40,857 bases of DNA from Flaviaesturariibacter aridisoli. GTDB taxonomy: Bacteria > Bacteroidota > Bacteroidia > Chitinophagales > Chitinophagaceae. The stretch is taken from the NCBI RefSeq assembly GCF_004343705.1, contig NZ_SKFH01000084.1:1-40857 (forward strand), given 5' to 3'. This document shows, piece by piece, positions 31,277-37,316 of this stretch; positions within the stretch are counted from its first letter, which is position 1, and each line of letters opens with the position of its first letter. Under the pieces are notes generated by a model. That model saw only the letters and a list, made by a program, of their open reading frames with translations. It did no database searches and was not told where the DNA came from. A program made the translations under genes and the position numbers.

Positions 31277-33004
31277 CTGCCGCACAAGCGACCGCTGCAC
31301 CGTCTCCCCGGTGAAGGGGTCGGAGAGCTGCACGATGTAGTAGCCGGCTGACAAGCCGCCCATATCGAGCGTGGCGGTATTGTTCCGCACGTACAGCAGC
31401 CCTTTTTTCACGAAACCCGCCGAGGTGACCAGCGTGGCATTCAACGGGCCGCTGTAGCCTTCCACCCGCACGGTAACCAGCCCGCGCGTGGGGTTGGGAA
31501 ACAGGGTAATGGCGGCGGTACGCAGCGCACCGGGTGGCACGACCACGCTGTCTTCGGGGGCGACGGAGCAATCCGCCACCCGGATGCGGAACACCATGGC
31601 CTTGCCGGTGCAGGTGCCGGCGCCGCCTTCAGGCACTACGCGGAGGGTAGCGGTCCCTGTGCCGGTGGGCACGAACGACGGCAGGCTGCCCGTGCCGCCC
31701 GTCGCCAGCCCGATGGAGGGGTTGTCGTTGGTCCAGCGGTAGCTGCTGGCATTGCCGCTGAACGTAACCGGCGTGCTCGCCTGCCCGTTGCAGAAAACCG
31801 CGTTGGGCGCCGGGTTGACGGTGGCGCGGGGCAGCACGGTGAGCGACGTCGTGGCCGTTGCGTTGCAGCCGCTACCGGCTGCTACCGAGTAGGTGATGGT
31901 AAAGGAGCCGGCCGCAGAGGCCGCCAGGTTCACGGTGCCGCTCTGCGCATCCAGGTTGAGACCCGAAGGTGCTGCGCTGAACTGTCCGCCACCCGAGCCG
32001 GTGCGCTGCACGAAGGCCCGGCCGCCGGGGCAATACGACGCTTGCAAGTAGCTGATGCTGCCTGCCGCCGGCGACACACTGAGGTTGAAAGCAATGGGTG
32101 TGCCGTTGCAGGCATTGGCGCGGGGCGTTACCTTGATGGTAGCCGTTTGCGGAAGGCCGTTCGGGCTCAGGGGCAGGAATGCGGGAATGGTGCCCGTGCC
32201 GGCGGCCACCAGTCCGATGGCGCTGTTGTCGTTGGTCCAGCTGAATATGGTCCCGGGAACAGCCCCGGTGAAAATCACCGGCGTCGTGGACTGGCCCGCG
32301 CAAACCGTTTGGTTGCTTACGGCGTTCACGGTGGGTGTGGGATTGATGGTGATGCGGAACACAAAAGCCTGGATGCTGCAGCCGCTGCCGCCGCTGGGCT
32401 GCACGCGGATGCTGGCCAGGAGGGGCGCTGTGCCGCTGTTCTGCGCCGTAAAGGCGGGCAGGTCGCCGGTGCCGGCGGCCGGCAGGCCGATGGCCGGGGC
32501 GGCGTTCGTCCAGCTGTAGGCAAGACCAGGCAGCCCGTCGAAGACCGTGGCCGGAGCCGCGGTTCCCGCACACAGCACCTGGTTGGGCTGGCCGGCCACG
32601 AAGCTATCAGGCCGGATGGCCACCGAGGTAGTAACGCTGCTGCTGCCAGCACGGTAGGTAACGGTGTAGGTGCCTGCTTGCGCCGTAGACAGGTTGATGA
32701 TCCCGGTAGCGGCATCGATGGGCAAGCCCGACGGCGTAGCCGAGAAAGAGCCGCCCGGTGTTCCGGTGACCAGCGGCTGCGCGCTGCCCGTGTCGCGGCA
32801 ATACGGCGTGCCGGGGTAGGCGATGCTGTCGGGCGCCGGCTCGTCCTGCGTAAGACGGGACAGGAGTGGCCGCGGCAAGCCGTTGGCGGAAGAAAGCTGA
32901 AATGTCGGGGGCGCCGCCACGGGAGCGGGCGCCCGTCTTCCGCGCTGTGCGTATAGGCACACGGAAAGGATGAGCAGCAGGATGCTGAACAGGTGTTTTT
33001 TCAT
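31274..33004 (-). CDS. T9SS type A sorting domain protein with PKD-like repeats
   Basis: A 576-residue secreted protein. Seen: signal peptide about 1-19 (MKKHLFSILLLILSVCLYAQ); a proline-rich segment; a companion unit with DAATGIINLSTAQAGTYTVTY; PKD-like units with SWTNAAPAIGLPAAGTGDLP, SWTNDNSAIGLVAAGTGTIP and RWTNDNPSIGLATGGTGSLP; a second companion unit; and a C-terminal Por-type domain from about 501 (FPNPTRGLVTVRV). The units are close relatives of those in the proteins at 1-9500 and 13222-14877, so the three share a module pool. It is inferred to be exported and surface-bound via T9SS. Followed by a hairpin and an octamer array. Confidence 0.88.
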   Translation of the reverse strand: MKKHLFSILLLILSVCLYAQRGRRAPAPVAAPPTFQLSSANGLPRPLLSRLTQDEPAPDSIAYPGTPYCRDTGSAQPLVTGTPGGSFSATPSGLPIDAATGIINLSTAQAGTYTVTYRAGSSSVTTSVAIRPDSFVAGQPNQVLCAGTAAPATVFDGLPGLAYSWTNAAPAIGLPAAGTGDLPAFTAQNSGTAPLLASIRVQPSGGSGCSIQAFVFRITINPTPTVNAVSNQTVCAGQSTTPVIFTGAVPGTIFSWTNDNSAIGLVAAGTGTIPAFLPLSPNGLPQTATIKVTPRANACNGTPIAFNLSVSPAAGSISYLQASYCPGGRAFVQRTGSGGGQFSAAPSGLNLDAQSGTVNLAASAAGSFTITYSVAAGSGCNATATTSLTVLPRATVNPAPNAVFCNGQASTPVTFSGNASSYRWTNDNPSIGLATGGTGSLPSFVPTGTGTATLRVVPEGGAGTCTGKAMVFRIRVADCSVAPEDSVVVPPGALRTAAITLFPNPTRGLVTVRVEGYSGPLNATLVTSAGFVKKGLLYVRNNTATLDMGGLSAGYYIVQLSDPFTGETVQRSLVRQ

Positions 33005-33323
33005 GGTTAGACGGTTTGGTTTCAGGTAAAAACAGCGGTGCCTGCAGGATAGGGCCGGCAGGGCATGGCTGAGTCATTCAATAAGTTTGGGGGGGATGTG
33101 TAGGTACCTGCAAAAAAAGCACCCGGCCTTTTTGTGGAAGCACAGCGCTAGCGCAGCGGTGGCTGGCGGAGCCAATTAATTGTGAAGGCCGAAAACAAAA
33201 AGGGCTGCCGCCGCAAACTAGCCTACCTTCAATGTTCATTGAGCATCAGGCATCAGCGCCGGATTTCTTTTCTCCCCCTCTCGCTCCTCCACTCCTGCAT
33301 CCTGTTCAATTCAACCGCACATT
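33005..33323. other. Divergent intergenic region
   Basis: A 319-bp gap between the divergent T9SS and RRM genes. TACCTTCA (33224-33231) is a two-mismatch -7 candidate that would give the RRM gene a leader of about 90 nt. A small CAATG/CATTG palindrome follows at 33230-33241. No gene or strong hairpin is seen. Confidence 0.35.
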
Positions 33324-33620
33324 ATGAAGATCTACATTGCCAATTTCAATGGTGCAGTTACCTGTGCTGACCTGAGAGCGTTTGTGGCCCCCTTTGGCAT
33401 CGCTACCCATTCTGAGATCGCCCTCGATGCATGTACCGGGAACTCGCGCGGTTTCGGCTTTGTGACGATGGATGACACCGAAGCGAAGGCCGCCATCGAC
33501 ACGCTTCACAACAGCCTTTGGAACGGTCACCGCATTACCCTGCAGGAAGTAACGGTGCAGCGGAGAACCTTCCGCGCCCCTTCTTCGGCCGCCGGCACGA
33601 TACCGCCCGGCATCTATTAA
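33324..33620 (+). CDS. RRM-type RNA-binding protein
   Basis: A 98-residue single RNA recognition motif protein. Seen: RNP2 as KIYIANF at 2-8 and RNP1 as RGFGFVTM near 42-49, with aromatic residues in the usual RNA-stacking positions, and a short tail with Arg, Pro and Ser. Small single-RRM proteins occur in Bacteroidota and cyanobacteria and bind mRNA or act in cold response; the target here is unknown. The next gene starts 11 bp downstream, so they are probably co-transcribed. The long leader before this gene could host post-transcriptional control, which is inference. Confidence 0.9.
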   Translation: MKIYIANFNGAVTCADLRAFVAPFGIATHSEIALDACTGNSRGFGFVTMDDTEAKAAIDTLHNSLWNGHRITLQEVTVQRRTFRAPSSAAGTIPPGIY

Positions 33621-33631
33621 AAAACGAAGCG

Positions 33632-33925
33632 ATGAACGACGCCGACCAGATTCTTGCCCGCTTCCACCCTGTGGCCAGCCGCGCCTTTTTCGGGCAGCTG
33701 AACGCTTTTGAAGAAGCCGTGCAAGGCATCGACCGCGCCCATAACGAGCGGATCTACGGCGCCCTCCGCGAGCAGCACCTCCGCTCGCTGCGCGGCATAC
33801 TCGAAGACGAAGCCCGGTATTTTCTGCAACAGCACCAGGGCGTGCCGCAGCTGGGCGCCATCGACCTGCACCTGCGGCAACTCATTCAGGGATACCTGTA
33901 CCGCTTTGTGCAGCACTGCGCCTGA
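33632..33925 (+). CDS. Small conserved-looking protein of unknown function
   Basis: A 97-residue, mostly alpha-helical protein without signal peptide or membrane segment (MNDADQILARFHPVASRAFF; ALREQHLRSLRGILEDEARY). No family recognised. It starts 11 bp after the RRM gene and is followed 52 bp later by another small gene on the same strand, so it is probably part of a three-gene unit. Codon use matches the neighbours. Cytoplasmic location inferred. Confidence 0.65.
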   Translation: MNDADQILARFHPVASRAFFGQLNAFEEAVQGIDRAHNERIYGALREQHLRSLRGILEDEARYFLQQHQGVPQLGAIDLHLRQLIQGYLYRFVQHCA

Positions 33926-33977
33926 GCCCGCTTTGTGAACGCCTTACCCCGGAGCGATCCGGACTAAATACTTGCCC

Positions 33978-34409
33978 ATGATCCCGATCAAAGAATTGCG
34001 TCTCGGCAACCACGTGTGGGTCGATCAAACGATCTGCACGGTCACCCTGCTGCACGAAGACCCCATGTTCGCCGACGGCCCCTGCGTGGGCTACGAAGGC
34101 CCCGACGGCCACGGCTTCCGTTGTGTGGACGACCCCGCCCTCGAAGGCATTGCGCTCAGCGACGAGCTGCTCGGCCGGCTGGCCTACGTGTTTCACCCGC
34201 ACTTCAAACTTTGGCAGCATCCGAAAAAGCCCGGCACCTTCAGCATGGAGCTGGACCGCGATCATACCGCGCTCGACTTCGGGCACCGTACCATCCTGAA
34301 AGAGATCGCCAGCCTGCACACCCTGCAGAATCTTTATTTCCTGCTTTCCGGCGAAGAGCTCGTGCTGGCCGGCGCGCCGCGCCCAGTGCCCAACCGCCTA
34401 CCCTGTTAA
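33978..34409 (+). CDS. Small Bacteroidota protein of the LGN / LQNLYF type
   Basis: A 143-residue cytoplasmic protein. It starts MIPIKELRLGNHVWVDQTIC and ends with the helix IASLHTLQNLYFLLSGEELV. Small Bacteroidota proteins, many near prophages, share an RLGN start and a VHQLQNLYFALTGEEL-like end; this resemblance is from memory. No catalytic motif is visible and no function is known. ATG at 33978 is used; an in-frame TTG two codons upstream is less likely. A strong bidirectional terminator follows. Confidence 0.7.
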   Translation: MIPIKELRLGNHVWVDQTICTVTLLHEDPMFADGPCVGYEGPDGHGFRCVDDPALEGIALSDELLGRLAYVFHPHFKLWQHPKKPGTFSMELDRDHTALDFGHRTILKEIASLHTLQNLYFLLSGEELVLAGAPRPVPNRLPC

Positions 34410-34413
34410 ACAC

Positions 34414-34441
34414 GCGAAACCCCGCTCAGGCGGGGTTTCGC
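34414..34441. terminator. Bidirectional terminator between convergent genes
   Basis: GCGAAACCCCGC (34414-34425), loop TCAG, GCGGGGTTTCGC (34430-34441): a perfect 12-bp stem placed 4 bp after one stop and 20 bp from the converging oligopeptidase stop. The T-tracts lie within the stem ends. Confidence 0.85.
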
Positions 34442-34461
34442 TTCCGTAACCGGACGATTGT

Positions 34462-36198
34462 TTAATGTACCTGCGGGTGCGTCACGTTCTTCAGCTCTTC
34501 GTTCACAAACAGCATCAGGTCGGCAATGTGGTCGGGGGAAAGCGAGAATTTGAGGCCCGCCGCTTCGTAAAGCTCCGGTAGCGTTTTAGTGCCGCCGAGC
34601 GACAGGGCGTTGGTATAATTGCGCACCGCCCCTTCGCGGTTTTCCTTGAACTGCTTCCACAACCCGATGGCGCCGAGCTGGGCGATGCCGTACTCGATAT
34701 AATAGAACGGCACTTCGTAGAGGTGCAGCTGGCGCTGCCAGGAATACTTGCGAAATTCTTCGAGCCCCGTTACGTCGATGGAGAGCGAGGTATAATCGTT
34801 GACGATGCGGCGCCAGTTTTCGGCGCGTTCGTCCAGCGTGTGGGTCGGGTTTTCGTATACCCAGTGCTGGAATTTGTCGATCGTGGCGATCCAGGGGAAG
34901 ATGCTGATGACGCGCTCCAGCTGGTGCTCGCGGGCGCGACGCAGGTCTTCCTCGTTGTCGAAATAAACGTCCCAGTAGTCCATGCTCATCAGCTCCATGG
35001 CCATTGACGCCACTTCGGCGATCTCCATGGGGTATTGCTTGAAGGCCGTCAGCGGCAGCTTGTGGGCCAGGAAGGAATGGATGGCGTGGCCGCCTTCGTG
35101 CACCATCGTGGTCACGTCGCTCATCTGGCCGGCGGCATTCATAAAGATGAAGGGCGCGCCTGTTTCCTCGAGCGGGCAGTTGTAGCCGCCGGGGGCCTTG
35201 CCCTTGCGCGAGTCGAGGTCGAAGCGGTTCATCTCTTTCATCTTCACGAGGCAGTCGGCAAAGAAGGGATCGAGCTTGCGGAAGCAGTCGACGGTCTTGT
35301 TCACCAGCTCGTCGCCGGTCTGGAAGGGTGTGAGCGGCTTGATGCCTTCGGGCTCGGCCTCGGTATCCCAGGGGCGCAGGTTGGGCAGGGCGAGCTTCTG
35401 GCGCTTGCGGTCGTAAATGAAATCCACCAGCGGCAGCACGTGCGTCTTCACCGCTTCGTGAAACTGGAAGCAGTCTTCCTTGGTATAATCGAAGCGGCCC
35501 ATCTCCACGAACTTATAGTCGCGGTAATTGTCGAAGCCGGCGTTTTTGGCGATCTGCGTGCGCAGGTCCACGAGCTTCGTATACATATCGTTGAGGGTGT
35601 CCTTGTCCTGCATCCGGCGCTCCTGGATCTTGAAATACACGCGCTCGCGGAGGCTGCGGTCGGGGCTTTCGAGAAACTTGGCGGCCTGCTGCAGCGTGTA
35701 TTCCTGGCCGTCGAGCTCGATGCTCATCTTGCCGGTAACGACGCCGTATTGCTGCGCGAGCACGGAGGTCTCGGATTGCAGCGGGATGTTGGCCTCGCGA
35801 AACAGCTCGATGCTTTTGCGCACGGAGCGGAGGTAGGTGCCGTATTGCGCCGGGTCGAGCTCGGCGGCCAGCGGCGACTCCACCAGCTTGCGGTTGAGGC
35901 GGTCGGCGTAGGGCTGCATCGGCGGCTGGATTTGCGTTACGAAGAAGGTAAAGGCGTCTTCTAGGGCTTTATTCTCCGTGTCGCAGGTCATACGGATCTG
36001 GCGCCAGGCGGCGTCTTCGCCCACCACGGCTTCGAGTTCGGAGAGGTCGCGGAGCCACTGCTCGAGGGCATCGCGCTGGTCGATGTTGCGGTTGACAAGG
36101 TCTTCGAAGTAAGGCTGCAGGCCGGCCCAGTCGGTCACTTTAAAATCTTCGGGGAGAAAATGACGGGGCAGCTTCTGAATATCCGCGCTGTAGTTCAT
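34462..36198 (-). CDS. pepF: M3 family oligoendopeptidase
   Basis: A 578-residue zinc metallopeptidase of the PepF/oligoendopeptidase group that degrades short peptides in the cytoplasm. Seen: zinc motif HEGGH at His367-His371 (MVHEGGHAIHSF), third ligand Glu395 in MEIAEVASMAMELM, and the helical family signatures throughout; length is typical and there is no signal peptide. The ATG at 36196-36198 begins MNYSADIQKLPRHFLPEDFK; upstream codons (HHSLLT) are translated repeat. Heptamer repeats abut the start codon on its 5' side, leaving little room for a usual ribosome-binding site. Confidence 0.93.
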   Translation of the reverse strand: MNYSADIQKLPRHFLPEDFKVTDWAGLQPYFEDLVNRNIDQRDALEQWLRDLSELEAVVGEDAAWRQIRMTCDTENKALEDAFTFFVTQIQPPMQPYADRLNRKLVESPLAAELDPAQYGTYLRSVRKSIELFREANIPLQSETSVLAQQYGVVTGKMSIELDGQEYTLQQAAKFLESPDRSLRERVYFKIQERRMQDKDTLNDMYTKLVDLRTQIAKNAGFDNYRDYKFVEMGRFDYTKEDCFQFHEAVKTHVLPLVDFIYDRKRQKLALPNLRPWDTEAEPEGIKPLTPFQTGDELVNKTVDCFRKLDPFFADCLVKMKEMNRFDLDSRKGKAPGGYNCPLEETGAPFIFMNAAGQMSDVTTMVHEGGHAIHSFLAHKLPLTAFKQYPMEIAEVASMAMELMSMDYWDVYFDNEEDLRRAREHQLERVISIFPWIATIDKFQHWVYENPTHTLDERAENWRRIVNDYTSLSIDVTGLEEFRKYSWQRQLHLYEVPFYYIEYGIAQLGAIGLWKQFKENREGAVRNYTNALSLGGTKTLPELYEAAGLKFSLSPDHIADLMLFVNEELKNVTHPQVH

Positions 36199-36226
36199 GG
36201 TCAATAGTGAATGGTGATTGGTGAAA
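36199..36226. repeat. Heptamer array abutting the pepF start codon
   Basis: Plus-strand words GGTCAAT (36199), AGTGAAT, GGTGATT, GGTGAAA in exact 7-bp phase, beginning at the base next to the CAT of the minus-strand start codon. Transcribed, they would form the last 28 nt of the pepF leader. Confidence 0.65.
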
Positions 36227-36292
36227 GTAAAGCAGGGCCAATGAAAAAACCAGGCCCGGCGGGGGGGGCTGTGTGCGACGACGGCCTTCGGC

Positions 36293-36448
36293 GTCATTGC
36301 GCGCGCAGCGAAGCAAACTCCGCGACTTTAAGACCGTACCCAACTTTAAGCGACTTCCATTAAAAGCGCTTTCAAAGCGAGCGGAGTTTTCGTGACGGAG
36401 GAGGCCGCTGCGCGGAGTTTATCCCGCCTCAGCGGGGCCCGCAATGAC
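36293..36448. repeat. GTCATTGC-type palindromic mobile repeat (MITE-like)
   Basis: A 156-bp element bounded by GTCATTGC (36293-36300) and its complement GCAATGAC (36441-36448), with an inner perfect 10-bp pair AAACTCCGCG (36315-36324) and CGCGGAGTTT (36411-36420). It resembles the widespread GTCATTGCGAGCG-AGCGAAGCAA palindromic repeats of many bacteria. There is no coding capacity. It fills most of the pepF-DUF5606 gap. Confidence 0.75.
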
Positions 36449-36480
36449 AAAAAGCCTCCCGTGTCCCGGGAGGCTTTTTT
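36449..36480 (-). terminator. Intrinsic terminator of the DUF5606 gene
   Basis: AAAAAGCCTCCCG (36449-36461) and CGGGAGGCTTTTT (36467-36479) form a perfect stem with loop TGTCC and T/A tracts on both sides, 16 bp downstream of the stop at 36496. Confidence 0.9.
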
Positions 36481-36495
36481 ATCGTGCCACACAGC

Positions 36496-37107
36496 TTATT
36501 CGGCCGCGTCGTCTTTCTTCTTCTTCGGAGCGGCCTTTTTCTTGGGCTTTTCCTCGGTGGCGGCGTCGTCGCCGTCGGTGGAAGCTTCCGCTTTCGGAGC
36601 CGCTTTTTTCTTCGGGGCCGCCTTCTTGGGCTTGGCTTCCCCGGCCGTTTCTGCAGCTGCGTCGGCTACCGGGGCTTCGGTTTCGCTGCCAGCCTGGGCG
36701 TCGGTGCCGTCCTCGGCGGGGGCCGTGGGCACCTTGAACGCGATGCCGTTGGCGTTGAGCGACTCATACCACTTCACCATCTTCTTCATGTCGCTGGTAT
36801 ACACACGCTCGAAGTCGAGGGCGGGGAACGCTTTTTCAAAGTAGCCTTTGAGGGCTTTGCTGTCCTTCACGTCGGGCAGGGCCACGCCGCTTGCTTTCAT
36901 AGCTTCGAACACTTCGGCCAGGTTCACGTTTTCGCCGCTGGTATAGATCTCGATGCTTTCCAGGTGCGAGAGGTTGTGTATGCGCGACGAAACGAATTTG
37001 GTGGTCTTGTCTTCTACCGAACGCACCAGCGCCCCGTCGTTCTTGCTGCTCACAATCTCATACAGCCCGGGTAAGCCGGTCACGGCTACAATTCTGTTGT
37101 ACTCCAT
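36496..37107 (-). CDS. DUF5606 domain protein with histone-like Lys/Ala/Pro tail
   Basis: A 203-residue protein. Residues about 1-130 match the Bacteroidota DUF5606 domain: MEYNRIVAVTGLPGLYEIVS, TTKFVSSRIHNLSHLESIEI, VNLAEVFEAM and YFEKAFPALDFERVY. Residues about 131-203 form an acidic Ala-rich linker and then repeated Lys-Lys-Ala-Ala-Pro blocks, like the tail of histone H1. The domain's function is not known; the tail could bind nucleic acid. The ATG at 37105-37107 begins the domain; the longer frame runs into the nonamer repeat. It is divergent from the TonB receptor and has its own terminator. Confidence 0.88.
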   Translation of the reverse strand: MEYNRIVAVTGLPGLYEIVSSKNDGALVRSVEDKTTKFVSSRIHNLSHLESIEIYTSGENVNLAEVFEAMKASGVALPDVKDSKALKGYFEKAFPALDFERVYTSDMKKMVKWYESLNANGIAFKVPTAPAEDGTDAQAGSETEAPVADAAAETAGEAKPKKAAPKKKAAPKAEASTDGDDAATEEKPKKKAAPKKKKDDAAE

Positions 37108-37140
37108 GGGTTGGGTTTTAAAGGGGCTGCAATATAACCA

Positions 37141-37234
37141 AAGGTTCGTAAGGTCCTGAGGGTTTTTAGGGTTCTGCCGGTTTACCTGGCAAACCCTAAG
37201 AACCTTCAGAACTATCAAAACCTTAAAAACCCTA
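37141..37234. repeat. Nonamer-period inverted array between divergent genes
   Basis: 9-bp words in phase: AAGGTTCGT, AAGGTCCTG, AGGGTTTTT, AGGGTTCTG (37141-37176). A GC-rich centre, CCGGTTTACCTGG, follows. Then the complementary-type words CAAACCCTA, AGAACCTTC, AGAACTATC, AAAACCTTA, AAAACCCTA run to 37234. The two halves can pair imperfectly. Confidence 0.75.
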
Positions 37235-37290
37235 TTCACGTCTTTCACCTTAATTAACCTCGCCGCCTCCCGTCCGGAATGGTTTTAGCT

Positions 37291-37308
37291 GAATTTTGGC
37301 CAAAATTC
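37291..37308. promoter_or_regulatory. Perfect 18-bp palindrome before the TonB receptor start
   Basis: GAATTTTGG (37291-37299) is followed directly by CCAAAATTC (37300-37308), a perfect two-fold symmetric site ending 8 bp before the ATG at 37317. It could be an operator for a dimeric repressor, or a small hairpin at the start of the mRNA. The binding protein is unknown. Confidence 0.55.
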
Positions 37309-37316
37309 CCCCGGAT

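Noticed and set aside
33972-33980. TTG start two codons upstream of the ATG at 33978
   Set aside because: The ATG gives the natural start of the conserved RLGN segment; nothing favours the rarer TTG.
34462-36297. Longer start for the M3 peptidase
   Set aside because: The extra residues translate the heptamer repeat (HHSLLT) and unrelated intergenic DNA.
36496-37248. Longer start for the DUF5606 protein
   Set aside because: The extra N-terminus is the translated nonamer repeat and does not belong to the domain.
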